Source: Candidatus Zixiibacteriota bacterium (GTDB lineage Bacteria; Zixibacteria; MSB-5A5; UM-FILTER-46-8). Taken from it: a DNA stretch of 39,507 bases. Made by a program: the position numbers and the translations under genes. Within the stretch, counting starts at the first letter, position 1, and every line of letters begins with the position of its first letter. The stretch spans positions 1 through 39,507 of the forward strand of contig WJIR01000027.1 of assembly GCA_014730175.1 (NCBI GenBank), written 5' to 3'. Under the pieces are notes generated by a model that was not told the DNA's origin, searched no databases, and saw nothing but the letters and a program-made list of their open reading frames with translations. Below are positions 1 to 9,096 of this stretch, one piece after another.

Positions 1-90
1 ATCGAATATCCCGATGCACCGCTAATCGGTAGAATTGTCAACATAAGAAATATTAGTGGTATGAGTATCTTATTCATATATCACCTTAAC

Positions 91-1098
91 TTAGAAATAT
101 CCTAATCCAAGAGTTATCAGATGATCCGGAGATAGTCCGTCAACCGCTCCGGTAGCGAAGGCATAATCGAGCTTGGCGAACATCTTGCCAATCTTATACC
201 TTATCCCGAATCCGAATGTCATACGGTCGTGATTAAGACCGATCCTTCCCGATAGGAATTTCAACTTAACCGGACGGGTTTTAACTTCATCAGTATATTC
301 ATCGACATAGGTTTCTTCAGCGTCCTTATACATCCAGTACTCGGCGCCGAAGTGCGTTTTACTATCGGCGTCATCTACATATTCATAATCACCGGATAAT
401 GCAATAGCCTTTTCTAAGAATCTATACGCCGCTCCAAAGCGATAGACGAGTGGAAAGTCCTCCTCATACGATGTTGCTGACGTTTGGTAGAAATCTCCTG
501 TGTCCCAGCTATACTTCGAGGAGAAGTTTGCGACTTTGAAACCGGCGGTAAGATCATCATTAAAAAGATAACCCATTGCACCGAAATCGATCCCGATAGC
601 GTTGGTCATTAGCTCAGCATAGTTAAATTGAACATATCGGATATTAACGCCGATCGCCGCGTAATTGTTAACACGCCTGCCAAAGGTAAGGTTAAAGGAA
701 TTTTGATTATTCTCCAGATCACCGACCACATTGCCGTTGGTATCCCGCATCTTAACATCGCTGACACCGGCGTTGATCCAGCTAATTCCTATAACGGCCT
801 GTTGTGGTAATGGGAAAAGTACCTCCATGTAATTCAAACGGCGATCCAGGGTCAGTTTGCTATATGTAAAGGCTGCATGAAGATGTTTGGCGGCGCATAT
901 TCCCGCCGGATTGTAACGGATACCAGCCGAACCTTCGGCAACACCGGTAAAAGCGCCGCCCATCCCCATGGCTCGCGCCGATAGGTCATAGTTCAGAAAT
1001 GCTCCGGCGTACCCCCCGCTTTCTTCCTCAGCCCAGCTTTGAGTTGCGCAGAATATCGTTATCAGTATCATGCATATAATGATGTTACTTTTATTCAT
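91..1098 (-). CDS. PorV/PorQ-type outer-membrane beta-barrel protein
   Basis: The protein starts with a Sec signal (about residues 1-23, ending SWA). The mature part opens with AMGMGGAFTGVAEG and RYNPAG, the hallmark of the PorV/PorQ/UPF0164 barrels related to FadL. The rest is alternating strands, ending in a C-terminal aromatic (GLGYF) as barrel proteins do. In T9SS bacteria PorV shuttles cargo from the outer-membrane translocon to the attachment complex, so this copy may serve the cargo encoded just upstream. I chose the ATG at 1098 because a GGAG lies 9 bases before it; an in-frame ATG at 1113 would add five residues but has a poor ribosome site. It is the last gene of a three-gene minus-strand unit, 21 bases after the propeller gene. 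The barrel assignment is firm; the secretion role is inferred. Confidence 0.8.
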   Translation of the reverse strand: MNKSNIIICMILITIFCATQSWAEEESGGYAGAFLNYDLSARAMGMGGAFTGVAEGSAGIRYNPAGICAAKHLHAAFTYSKLTLDRRLNYMEVLFPLPQQAVIGISWINAGVSDVKMRDTNGNVVGDLENNQNSFNLTFGRRVNNYAAIGVNIRYVQFNYAELMTNAIGIDFGAMGYLFNDDLTAGFKVANFSSKYSWDTGDFYQTSATSYEEDFPLVYRFGAAYRFLEKAIALSGDYEYVDDADSKTHFGAEYWMYKDAEETYVDEYTDEVKTRPVKLKFLSGRIGLNHDRMTFGFGIRYKIGKMFAKLDYAFATGAVDGLSPDHLITLGLGYF

Positions 1099-1119
1099 CT
1101 TAATTTTCTCCATAACCTG

Positions 1120-2634
1120 CTATTTAACTACCGCCAATTTGCCCCACCAGTCGGTACCATCCGCAAACTCTATTCGATAGAAATAAACTCCATTAGCTAC
1201 CAGCTCACCTTCTCCGTTTCTACCATTCCAGATATCATTATCATACTCGGTTCCTCCCATAACCGACTTATTCTCAGATACCGTCTTAACCAGATTCAAT
1301 CCGAAATCGTATATCTTAATCGTGGCTTTGGTTGTTGCCGGAGAACGATAATGAATACGAACGAAACTTGCTCCCTCCCGCGGGCGGAAAGGCACCGGAT
1401 ATGCATAAGAATCTCCGGCTTCGCTGTATTCAGCTCCTTCATCTCCACCGGGATAAGAGCGAAAAACTCGCCAGGTTAAACCATCATCGATACTTCGAAT
1501 AACTCCGCCGGGTCCTCCAGCCCAGATCGTATCGCCCACGATGGCTACCGCATAAAATGTATCCGAAAGGTACAGGTGGTTGTTATTCGAATCAACATAA
1601 CCGCCGGTTGGTCGCATATTATTCCAGCTCTTGCCGTGATCGAAGCTGCGTATTAATCCGTCTGATGTAGCGGCGTAAACGATAGTATCATCGAATGCGA
1701 AATTCCAGCATTCGAATCCGTAGGACGCTTCACTGGTTTCCCAGGTCAGTCCGTTATCGTCGCTGCGTGATATTGCAATACCGCCTCCTGCAGATGCTGG
1801 TTTGCAACCCGCCCATATCACCGAACGATCATCAAGATATTGAACTCCCAAAGATATCACGAAATTACCCGGAAGCCATTGCTCCACATTCAGCAGCGGA
1901 TCCCCATAGGTAGCCTGGTAAACCGTATCCGGTATGGTATCATAGGCTGTGAATATGAATCGATAAACACCTGCAGCGGAACCCCCGAATATCACGGTCG
2001 TGTCGGCGTGGGAGGTATCGGCTTTCACCGAAAAGAAACGACCGCCCAAGGTGGTGGCAAATCCACCCGAGTTCGGATTCTCCTGTGCTGTTGAGTCGAA
2101 ATGCGCTCTGGTCGATGAATCCGGAAAAACATTGTAAAAAGTGGAATCACTCTGGAAGTTACGGATCAAACCCCCGTAGAAACATGCCGCCCAGACGGTG
2201 CTGTCGCTAATCGCCAGATCATAGGCTATCTTTCCATAATAACTTGCCTGGTTAGGAGTGTAAAGTGACCAGTTGGCGCCGGAGTCCGATGTTTTGCTTA
2301 GTCCGGTACCGATAGGTATCGATTCGCCTTCCTGCACTTCCGAAGTCGATGTCGCCGCCCAGACGAAATCCGGAGTTACAGCCAAACCGGAGGACGACTC
2401 CGAACCGAGGCTGTCATCGGTGCCGTATTTCACCCAGGTGAGACCTCCATCCACGCTTTTACCGACTCCCCCTGACGAAGCGATCCAGATCGCGCTTCCG
2501 TCATGCAGCAAATCAATAACGCTGTTCGCCGGAAGGTTGTAGGAACTATCAGAGAGTTCGAAATTCATATATGCATAAATTGGAGATGCGATCAGTAAAC
2601 TTAATGCCAATGTGAAAACTATTCGTCCAATCAT
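1120..2634 (-). CDS. Secreted BNR/Asp-box beta-propeller protein with T9SS C-terminal domain
   Basis: The 504-residue protein has a signal peptide (MIGRIVFTLALSLLIASPIYA). Several Asp-box repeats follow (DGGLTW, DSGANW, DNGLTW, DHGKSW, DDGLTW), spaced as in sialidase-like or Ycf48-like propellers. The last 80 or so residues form a FlgD-Ig/T9SS type A sorting domain (KIYDFGLNLVK, GVYFYRIE, ending KLAVVK). It is probably exported and anchored on the cell surface. Its ligand is unknown, and sialidase activity is not supported because Asp-boxes are only structural. The frame stays open up to 2811, but that would overlap the previous gene by about 170 bases. The ATG at 2634 gives a clean signal peptide, a GGAG 11 bases ahead and a 7-base gap to the upstream stop. 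It sits between a lipoprotein and a PorV-like barrel. Confidence 0.8.
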   Translation of the reverse strand: MIGRIVFTLALSLLIASPIYAYMNFELSDSSYNLPANSVIDLLHDGSAIWIASSGGVGKSVDGGLTWVKYGTDDSLGSESSSGLAVTPDFVWAATSTSEVQEGESIPIGTGLSKTSDSGANWSLYTPNQASYYGKIAYDLAISDSTVWAACFYGGLIRNFQSDSTFYNVFPDSSTRAHFDSTAQENPNSGGFATTLGGRFFSVKADTSHADTTVIFGGSAAGVYRFIFTAYDTIPDTVYQATYGDPLLNVEQWLPGNFVISLGVQYLDDRSVIWAGCKPASAGGGIAISRSDDNGLTWETSEASYGFECWNFAFDDTIVYAATSDGLIRSFDHGKSWNNMRPTGGYVDSNNNHLYLSDTFYAVAIVGDTIWAGGPGGVIRSIDDGLTWRVFRSYPGGDEGAEYSEAGDSYAYPVPFRPREGASFVRIHYRSPATTKATIKIYDFGLNLVKTVSENKSVMGGTEYDNDIWNGRNGEGELVANGVYFYRIEFADGTDWWGKLAVVK

Positions 2635-2641
2635 AATCCCG

Positions 2642-3793
2642 TTACTCCACAATTTGAACATATTTATCAAGTGAATCGGATAGCGACCCATGGATATCCC
2701 TTGCCCAGAATTCAAATCGCCACTGCCCCAACGGATCAGCGCCATAAGAAGTGATGCCGATTGTATATACTCCATCTCCTGAGGTTTCATCGCCATACTC
2801 ACCATCGTCATTCAGGTAGAAGTGGTTCTCATTTGACGAGCCGTCAGGGCGGTAAGATTGAAACCATACCGAATCTATGTTGCCTGCTCCCTGTGGATCG
2901 GATACCTCCACTGTAAACAGAGCAGTATCCTCCGAACTGGCGCTCAAGGTGTCAGGTCCGGTCACATTCGCCAGAACAGGTGGTTCATTGTTCAGAACGC
3001 CCACGAAGACATATTTGGTAATGGTTTGCGAAGGAGCTCCGCGAATATCCTCAGCCTTGAACTTTAGAGCGAAATTGCCCGAGAAAACATCCAGCTCCAC
3101 AGATGATATCTTCGTTGTGAAGATGCCGTCGGCTTCGGTTGTATCACCATTTGTAATGCCATCATCGAACATGATATAATCATAGTCATTGCTGGAGCCG
3201 TCCGGTCGATAAATTTCAAACCAAACGTTCGCTATCTCGCCATACCCGTCCGGTTCCTCAACATCCACTGTAACATAAATGCTATCCAGTAGATCTTGGT
3301 AAACCGTATCGGTTTCCTCGTAATACATGTCAAGTAGCTTTGGATCACTTATTTGAGGTACATTATTGGCAGAAACGTTGAAAGTCACTTCGATCTCATT
3401 AGACCGATGATTATCCACATCGTAGGCAACGAACCTGATTATATATTGACCGGTGGAATCGCTGTGGTCAAATCCTGTGACCAATTTGGAATAACGTCCG
3501 TCACCCGCGGCTTCGTCGCCGCCGCTTCCGGTATCGAATAAACTCGACCACTGGCTCATCTCTCCGGTGCCGGGATGTTCTAATCGATATTCAACCACCG
3601 CTATATCCTGCAATCCCTGAGGATCCATCGCACTGATTTCAATATAAAATGTGCCGGTATTTCTATACAGCGTGTCAGGATAGACAGGAGAGTATATCTC
3701 GGGGATGAAGTTGGTGGTGTCTTCGGAGCAGTTGGTGAGTATCAATGCCGAAAGCCCCACCATAACAAAAAGGTAAAAGAGTTTTTTCAGCAT
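2642..3793 (-). CDS. Putative lipoprotein with three tandem Ig-like repeats
   Basis: The 383-residue protein has a hydrophobic N-terminus ending in ILTNC, a plausible lipobox although Asn before the Cys is not typical. The rest is three homologous segments of about 115 residues. Each ends in an acidic turn of the form DDG..GD....DG.Y/F (GDEAAGDGRY, GDTTEADGIF, GDETSGDGVY), which could bind calcium. Such repeats are common in surface proteins of FCB candidate phyla. It is the first gene of the 3793-91 unit, with a G-rich ribosome site (GGGGGAAATAT) ahead of the ATG, and it is followed by the propeller cargo and the barrel protein. No enzymatic motif is visible; an adhesive or scaffold role at the outer membrane is a guess. 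Confidence 0.65.
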   Translation of the reverse strand: MLKKLFYLFVMVGLSALILTNCSEDTTNFIPEIYSPVYPDTLYRNTGTFYIEISAMDPQGLQDIAVVEYRLEHPGTGEMSQWSSLFDTGSGGDEAAGDGRYSKLVTGFDHSDSTGQYIIRFVAYDVDNHRSNEIEVTFNVSANNVPQISDPKLLDMYYEETDTVYQDLLDSIYVTVDVEEPDGYGEIANVWFEIYRPDGSSNDYDYIMFDDGITNGDTTEADGIFTTKISSVELDVFSGNFALKFKAEDIRGAPSQTITKYVFVGVLNNEPPVLANVTGPDTLSASSEDTALFTVEVSDPQGAGNIDSVWFQSYRPDGSSNENHFYLNDDGEYGDETSGDGVYTIGITSYGADPLGQWRFEFWARDIHGSLSDSLDKYVQIVE

Positions 3794-4020
3794 ATATTTC
3801 CCCCAAAGTTAATAAAGGATGGGATTTTAATGCGAAACAGGGATAAATAAATCATATCGCTCATAAATAGTAAGTTGGTGCTATTTTTAACAATCTTTTG
3901 CTGTTCGCGATATGACCTCTTCCGCTCTGGGAATGATAAGTTTGAGTATTCTCTGATTTTCCTAAGCTTTAATTTTTTTAAACGCATACTACCTTATAAA
4001 GTTCGTTTATTTTCTGACTA
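3794..4020. other. Intergenic region, no gene seen
   Basis: This AT-rich gap separates the heptose genes from the lipoprotein unit on the same strand. It should hold the promoter of the lipoprotein operon, but no convincing -35/-10 pair could be fixed. The open frame across 3787-3987 looks like a chance ORF: lysine/arginine-rich and without recognisable features. Confidence 0.4.
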
Positions 4021-4488
4021 TTAATCCAATTTTTTGATTTTTTCAATAATCTCAGTGGTTGAAACACCGGGTGTCATTTTTATCCGTTTTACATCTCCAC
4101 CTATACTTTTCACAAAGTCTGCGCCAACTATTTGATTGATTTTGTAATCGGCGCCTTTCACCAGTACATCCGGCTTTATTTTCTCTATAATCTTCTTCGG
4201 CGTTTCCTCTTTGAACAATATCACATAATCAACCGGTTTTAAACCATCGACCAGTCCGGCGCGTTCCTTTTCGCCGACTATCGGGCGATTCCGTTCCTTA
4301 AATTTCCTAATTGACGAATCGGTATTTACCGCAACTGTTAAGATATCGCCCAGTTCTTTCGCTCTGCTTAAATACCGCAGATGTCCCAGATGGATTATGT
4401 CGAAACAGCCATTCGTAAAAACAACCTTCTTGCCCTTCTTGTTGAACTCCTCTCGGAGCAGGAGGAATTTCCTGAGCGAAATAACCAT
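4021..4488 (-). CDS. rfaE2: D-glycero-beta-D-manno-heptose 1-phosphate adenylyltransferase
   Basis: This 155-residue nucleotidyltransferase carries TNGCFDIIHLGH (residues 25-36), where the HxGH motif binds ATP, and a C-terminal GVSTTEII segment typical of the RfaE2 domain. It transfers AMP to heptose 1-phosphate, making ADP-heptose for the LPS inner core in the cytoplasm. In Escherichia coli this is the C-terminal half of HldE; here it is a separate protein. Its ATG overlaps the stop of the kinase gene by one base (TAATG), and no clear Shine-Dalgarno precedes it, so translation is probably coupled to the kinase. The length matches stand-alone family members. Assignment is firm. Confidence 0.93.
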   Translation of the reverse strand: MVISLRKFLLLREEFNKKGKKVVFTNGCFDIIHLGHLRYLSRAKELGDILTVAVNTDSSIRKFKERNRPIVGEKERAGLVDGLKPVDYVILFKEETPKKIIEKIKPDVLVKGADYKINQIVGADFVKSIGGDVKRIKMTPGVSTTEIIEKIKKLD

Positions 4489-5519
4489 TATATCTTAAAC
4501 TTCGGCGGTATGGCTGATCCTGCGCCGGCTCGTATTCCGTTTTTCAGAGCATGGAGCATCTTATCAACTGTGATAGTTGAGGTGCCGATCTCTCCTACCA
4601 CAATGCCTGCGGCGAGGTTGGCGATATAAGCTGACTTTCGAATGGTCGCTCCAGCCGATTTCATAGCAACCAGTGTAGCAATCACCGTATCTCCGGCGCC
4701 GGTGACATCGTACACCTGACGCGCTACCGTGGGAATATGAGTTACTTTCGAATCCGGCTGGAACAGCGACATGCCTTTTTCGCCGCGTGTTATTAAAACC
4801 GCACGTGCTTCAAGGAGGTCAACCAATCCGAAACCGACTTGATGCAAGCTGTCCTCATCGACAATCTTCTTGCGGAGAGCGATTCCGGCTTCATGATGAT
4901 TAGGCGTAATTACCGACACGCGCTGATAATTCATGAAATTAGATTCTTTCGGATCTACCGCGATAAATATGCCGCGTCGGTTCATCAGATCAATAATTTC
5001 GGTAATCAGCTTCTGGCTGATAACGCCTTTTCCATAATCCGAGATTATCAGTCCCTGCACATCCTTGGTATTACGCTTAATAAATCTGATAATTTTGTCC
5101 TGCAGTTCCTCGGAAATCTCACTTTCGTCTTCAAGATCGGCACGCACGACCTGCTGGCTATGAGCGACGATCCTGGTTTTCATGGTAGTATTGCGGCCTT
5201 CCTCTGGTTTAACACCACGGGCATCTATTTTATTCTCTTTTAAAATCCGTAACAACCATTTGCCGTTCTCATCCTCTCCCCTTGCGCCCACCAAAATAGG
5301 GTGTGCTCCGAGATCTGCGAGGTTCTTGGCAACATTGCCGGCTCCGCCCAGAGTATAAGTCTCTCTTTTTACGGCGACCACCGGCACCGGAGCTTCCGGG
5401 CTGATACGGGATACTTCACCCCACAAGTAGCAGTCCAGCATCACATCGCCCAAAACCATTATCTTCTTGCCGGATACATTTGATACTAATCTTCTTATTT
5501 CAGCTTTGCTGACTTTCAA
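4488..5519 (-). CDS. rfaE1: D-glycero-beta-D-manno-heptose-7-phosphate kinase
   Basis: This PfkB/ribokinase-family protein of 343 residues has the N-terminal LGDVMLDCYLWG, the glycine-rich GGAGNVA (58-64) and the C-terminal DVTGAGDT, where Asp277 is the catalytic base. It phosphorylates heptose 7-phosphate at C1, the step before the adenylyltransferase encoded next. Together the two proteins equal a split HldE. The start codon is TTG at 5519 preceded by AGGA; no ATG gives a complete N-terminus, since the first internal Met (21) lies inside the first beta strand. ADP-heptose synthesis implies an outer membrane with LPS. The GmhA, GmhB and HldD genes are not in this window. Confidence 0.92.
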   Translation of the reverse strand: MKVSKAEIRRLVSNVSGKKIMVLGDVMLDCYLWGEVSRISPEAPVPVVAVKRETYTLGGAGNVAKNLADLGAHPILVGARGEDENGKWLLRILKENKIDARGVKPEEGRNTTMKTRIVAHSQQVVRADLEDESEISEELQDKIIRFIKRNTKDVQGLIISDYGKGVISQKLITEIIDLMNRRGIFIAVDPKESNFMNYQRVSVITPNHHEAGIALRKKIVDEDSLHQVGFGLVDLLEARAVLITRGEKGMSLFQPDSKVTHIPTVARQVYDVTGAGDTVIATLVAMKSAGATIRKSAYIANLAAGIVVGEIGTSTITVDKMLHALKNGIRAGAGSAIPPKFKI

Positions 5520-5616
5520 GCTATTTTCCTGATTATAGTAAATGAATAAACGGCAAATTTATTAAATTAAGAGGTGTAATGCAAATGATTTAAAACCATA
5601 AATTTCAGTAAATTAC

Positions 5617-6711
5617 CTACGGGAATATCCGCCCGCCGGTCTCGGGATCGAAAATCAGAAGATCCGAGACCTTAAAACTCAGTTTGCAGGAACGACCAAT
5701 AGAGGAAGTATCTTTATTGGAAGTTTTGACCACGATTATCTGCTCATTCCACAGACAATCAATCAGGTAGTAATCTCCCTGATTCTCGACTCTTTGTACG
5801 ACCGCTGTAATGACGATTATGTCCCCATTTTGTTCTTTGGCGACTTCCCCGATTTCCATCTGATGAGCCCTTATCCCCACCAAGCAGGGCTTATCCGCAT
5901 ACCGCTCCTCCAATCCCCGAATCGAGATTCCATCGACCCCTTCGCTTAGAAACAATCGTTTATCCCGCTCTATCCTGCCATTGATAATATTTATCCGAGG
6001 ATTCCCGATAAAAGTCGCTACAAAGAGGTTTTTAGGGCGGGAGAATAATTTTTCCGGTATGTCGCATTGAATGAGTCTTCCCTTATTCAGAATGCCAATC
6101 CTATCCCCAAGCGCTAAAGCCTCCTGCTGGTCATGGGTTACATAAATGGTGGTAATACCGGTCTTCTTGTGCAGTTCAGTGATCTCCCGCCGCAGGTTAA
6201 CCCGTAGATTAAAATCCAAATTGGATAACGGTTCATCAAAAAGGAAGACTTTCGGTTGCCGTATCAGCGCTCGACCCAACGCTACCCGCTGCCGCTGCCC
6301 GCCGGAGAGTTGTTTCGGTTTACGCTGAAGCAAATCCGTTAAGTCCACTAATGATGCGGTTTCTGCGACAGCTTCTTCAATTCTATCCTTGCGTACCTTT
6401 TTCATCTTAAGCGGAAACGCCAGATTATCCCGAACGGTCAGGTGCGGATAAAGCGCATATTCCTGGAACACCATAGCGACGTCTCGATTCTTGGGCTCCA
6501 TATTGTTCATGGTTGCGTTATCGATTACGATTCTGCCGGTAGTCGGTTGCTCCAGGCCTGCAACCAGCCTTAGCAACGTGGACTTCCCGCAACCTGAAGG
6601 ACCGAGCAGGATGATAAACTCGCCCTTTTCGATCTCCAGATTAAAATCCGTAATGCCGATAACATCACCGTCATATCTCTTAGACAAATCCTTGAATTCA
6701 ATAAAAGCCAT
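5617..6711 (-). CDS. MalK/UgpC-type ABC transporter ATP-binding protein without permease neighbours
   Basis: All ATPase motifs are intact: Walker A GPSGCGKST (37-45), Q-loop Q83, signature LSGGQ (135-139), Walker B VFLFDE (155-160), D-loop SNLD and switch His193. About 130 residues beyond the nucleotide-binding domain form an OB/TOBE-type regulatory domain, as in MalK, UgpC and MsmK. Such proteins energise CUT1 sugar or glycerol-phosphate importers. No permease or binding protein lies in the window, so it may be a shared ATPase serving several permeases, as MsmK does in streptococci. The ATG at 6711 has no Shine-Dalgarno, and a promoter lies immediately in front of it, so the mRNA may be leaderless. 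The substrate cannot be told from sequence. Confidence 0.85.
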   Translation of the reverse strand: MAFIEFKDLSKRYDGDVIGITDFNLEIEKGEFIILLGPSGCGKSTLLRLVAGLEQPTTGRIVIDNATMNNMEPKNRDVAMVFQEYALYPHLTVRDNLAFPLKMKKVRKDRIEEAVAETASLVDLTDLLQRKPKQLSGGQRQRVALGRALIRQPKVFLFDEPLSNLDFNLRVNLRREITELHKKTGITTIYVTHDQQEALALGDRIGILNKGRLIQCDIPEKLFSRPKNLFVATFIGNPRINIINGRIERDKRLFLSEGVDGISIRGLEERYADKPCLVGIRAHQMEIGEVAKEQNGDIIVITAVVQRVENQGDYYLIDCLWNEQIIVVKTSNKDTSSIGRSCKLSFKVSDLLIFDPETGGRIFP

Positions 6712-6716
6712 ACAGA

Positions 6717-6745
6717 ATTTTAGGCTCGAATTGCAGAATTATCAA
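6717..6745 (-). promoter_or_regulatory. Promoter of the MalK-type gene, likely leaderless
   Basis: On the minus strand, TTGATA (6740-6745) is followed after 17 bases by TAAAAT (6717-6722). Each is one mismatch from the sigma-70 consensus. Only five bases separate the -10 box from the ATG, so transcription should start at or next to the A of the start codon. The gene also lacks a Shine-Dalgarno, which fits. Confidence 0.55.
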
Positions 6746-6808
6746 GACAAAATTCCAGCTCGTAAGCGATTGATTCGTAAAATCCGCTTAAACCGACATA
6801 AAAATACT

Positions 6809-6838
6809 TTGTCATTGGATTCAATGGTATGTTATATT
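6809..6838 (+). promoter_or_regulatory. Probable promoter of the PLP/DUF1611/epimerase operon
   Basis: TTGTCA (6809-6814) and TATATT (6833-6838) are separated by 18 bases. This would give a leader of about 33 bases carrying the AAAGGA ribosome site at 6867-6872. The promoter is divergent from that of the MalK-type gene. Confidence 0.4.
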
Positions 6839-6877
6839 CTTCCGCTAATTGTAACCAAGAACTTACAAAGGAATCCA

Positions 6878-7996
6878 ATGTCAACGCAAGGGTCGAACGA
6901 CGATAAATCGACAATGAATTTTGACAGACCTTACAGCCTCATAGATGGGGCTACCGGAGAATTGATTGAGTTCTCCGAAGCGATAGAGGCTCAACATACT
7001 ATCGCGAAGGATAAAAGCTACCCAATCGATGAGCGTTTAGAAGCTTTTGAGGATATAATCGATTCGGAAGTTGGCGATACTACCCTATGGAGAGCGCGCA
7101 ATCTGGAGCGGGAATTCGGATTACGGCAACTATATCTAAAATTCGAAGGCGGGAATCCCACCGGAACTCAGAAGGACCGCATAGCTTTTGCACAGGCGAT
7201 GGATGCACTTCGGCGTGGGTTCGAAGCAATAACCGTTGCAACCTGCGGCAACTACGGGGTAGCGATAGCGCTGGCTGCTTCCCTGGCAGGCTTGCGATGC
7301 TTGATATACATCCCCGAAAATTATCATACGAAGCGGATAAAAGAGATGACCGATTTGGGTAGCGAGATAATCCGTGTTCCAGGCGATTACGAAAACGCGG
7401 TTTCGACATCCAAAGAGGATGCGAACAAACTGGAGCTTTACGACGCCAATCCCGGAGGCGAAAACCTGGCGCTGCAATTAACAGCATACGGTCAGATTGC
7501 TTACGAAATATACGATGAACTCCGCGATGCGCCTAATTCTCTTGCCGTCCCCGTATCCAACGGAACCACGCTGGCGGGAATATACAGGGGTTTCTTGAGC
7601 TTATACAGGCGCGGGAAAACATCCCGGATTCCTCGACTGGTGGCGGGTTCATCTTACAGAAAAAACCCGATTGTGCAGGCTTATGTTCATAATCTGGCGA
7701 ACTGCATCGATTTAAAACCGGAGAAAATTCGGGAAACGGATATCAATGAACCACTCATTAACTGGCATTCAATCGACGGAGACCTTGCACTTACCGCGGT
7801 GAGGGAGTCGCGAGGCTGGGCTACTGATTCCACTGACAGGAATATGATGTCATTCTCGCGAATGATCAGAGAGAAAGAAGGAATGAGCGTTCTTCCGGCT
7901 TCCACGGCTGGTTTGATCGCCCTTATCGACCAGCATCAAAAAGAATCTTTAACCAAAGATAGATATGTTGCGGTCTTGACCGGAAGGAAATCATGA
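6878..7996 (+). CDS. PLP-dependent threonine-synthase-like enzyme (fold type II)
   Basis: The 372-residue protein has a threonine synthase-like core. EGGNPTGTQKDR (residues 90-101) contains the Schiff-base lysine K99, followed by a cofactor-binding segment ATCGNYGVAIALAA. The normal threonine synthase sequence around the lysine is SFKDR, so the TQKDR variant suggests a different substrate. The phosphate-binding glycine loop is also changed (VSNGTTLAG). The frame is open much further upstream, but ATG 6878 has AAAGGA five bases before it and lies downstream of a promoter. The next gene overlaps its stop (ATGA), so it is co-translated with a DUF1611 protein and an epimerase. It could be a lyase, racemase or beta-replacement enzyme in that pathway; the exact reaction is unknown. 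Confidence 0.75.
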   Translation: MSTQGSNDDKSTMNFDRPYSLIDGATGELIEFSEAIEAQHTIAKDKSYPIDERLEAFEDIIDSEVGDTTLWRARNLEREFGLRQLYLKFEGGNPTGTQKDRIAFAQAMDALRRGFEAITVATCGNYGVAIALAASLAGLRCLIYIPENYHTKRIKEMTDLGSEIIRVPGDYENAVSTSKEDANKLELYDANPGGENLALQLTAYGQIAYEIYDELRDAPNSLAVPVSNGTTLAGIYRGFLSLYRRGKTSRIPRLVAGSSYRKNPIVQAYVHNLANCIDLKPEKIRETDINEPLINWHSIDGDLALTAVRESRGWATDSTDRNMMSFSRMIREKEGMSVLPASTAGLIALIDQHQKESLTKDRYVAVLTGRKS

Positions 7997-9078
7997 ATAA
8001 GGCAGCAGAGGGGAAAGCTATCGTATACTGTGAGGGGGCATTTAACACACCGAACGGAAAAACCGCCCATGGTCTGGTGAGATATACCCAACGGTATAAT
8101 ATTCTTTCAATTATCGATTCGCGTTATGCGGGTAAGGATGCAGGTATGATTTTGGACGGAAAGAACAAAGGCATTCCTGTATTCGATAGAATCGAGCAGG
8201 CATTTAATAAAGCAAAATCGGCAGGAATTATAGCAACTCATTTGGTCGTGGGATTAGCCCCGGACGGAGGTAGGCTTAGTTCCGGAGCGCGTGAGGATAT
8301 CAAAGAAGCTATTACTCTCGGTCTCAATATCGATTGCGGATTGCATGACTATCTTTCCGAGGATCGAGAGATCTCCGGATTAGCATCGGAACATCACGTG
8401 AACATACGGGATATTCGAAAACCTAAACCGATTGATCAACTTCACTTTTTCTCAGGCAAGATTGATGAAGTCAAAGCGCTCAAAGTGGCTGTTTTGGGAA
8501 CTGACTCCGCCGTGGGAAAACGAACCACCGCCCGAATCCTGACTAATGCCCTGCTGGAAGTGGGTGAAAAAGCCGAAATGATCGGCACAGGGCAAACCGC
8601 ATGGCTGCAAGGAGCACAACACTGCATAGTTCTGGATTCGATTATCAACGATTTCGTATCGGGCGAAATCGAGCATGCAGTCTGGTCAGCGTGGATGGAC
8701 ACCAAACCGGATTATATCATAATCGAAGGTCAGGGAAGTTTATTGAATCCGGCGTACCCCGGGGGATTCGAGCTGCTTGCAGCGGGAAGACCGGATGCGA
8801 TTATACTCCAGCATGCCCCTGCACGTATTGATTATGACGGTTTTCCCGGATTTTGTATTCACCCGTTATCCGACCAGATAAAAGCGATTGAGATAATCTC
8901 CGGCAAACCGGTTATCGCTATCACCATTAATCACGAAAAACTCGACATCAAGCAGATACCGTTCATCTGCGATGCGATTGAAATGGCGGTCGGATTGCCA
9001 ACTTTGGATGTGTTACTCGAAGGCGCCGATAAACTGGTAAAGTTATTGAAGCTAATCAGCAAAAAACGGTCAGTTTAG
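7993..9078 (+). CDS. DUF1611 family protein, DgcN-like (putative D-glutamate N-acetyltransferase)
   Basis: The 361-residue protein matches the DUF1611 layout: an N-terminal Rossmann-like part, then a P-loop domain beginning VAVLGTDSAVGKRTT (Walker-like residues 169-179), with EGQGSLLNPAYP further on. In some proteobacteria and haloarchaea a DUF1611 protein (DgcN) has been linked to N-acetylation of D-glutamate, with an enolase-superfamily partner (DgcA) that racemises the product. That partner type is encoded directly downstream here. The start ATG overlaps the upstream stop by four bases, showing translational coupling. Family membership is secure from the motifs and the gene pair. The substrate in this organism is inference. 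Confidence 0.78.
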   Translation: MNKAAEGKAIVYCEGAFNTPNGKTAHGLVRYTQRYNILSIIDSRYAGKDAGMILDGKNKGIPVFDRIEQAFNKAKSAGIIATHLVVGLAPDGGRLSSGAREDIKEAITLGLNIDCGLHDYLSEDREISGLASEHHVNIRDIRKPKPIDQLHFFSGKIDEVKALKVAVLGTDSAVGKRTTARILTNALLEVGEKAEMIGTGQTAWLQGAQHCIVLDSIINDFVSGEIEHAVWSAWMDTKPDYIIIEGQGSLLNPAYPGGFELLAAGRPDAIILQHAPARIDYDGFPGFCIHPLSDQIKAIEIISGKPVIAITINHEKLDIKQIPFICDAIEMAVGLPTLDVLLEGADKLVKLLKLISKKRSV

Positions 9079-9096
9079 TTTTCGCGGGATGGAATT

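Noticed and set aside
1-105. Open frame from the left edge on the plus strand
   Set aside because: Only about 34 codons, low-complexity product, and it overlaps the end of the barrel gene; it cannot be told from chance.
2635-2811. N-terminal extension of the propeller gene
   Set aside because: It overlaps the lipoprotein coding sequence, and the ATG at 2634 gives a signal peptide and a ribosome site.
6491-6877. Long N-terminal extension of the PLP enzyme
   Set aside because: It would run antisense through the MalK-type gene and across a promoter; ATG 6878 has a good ribosome site.
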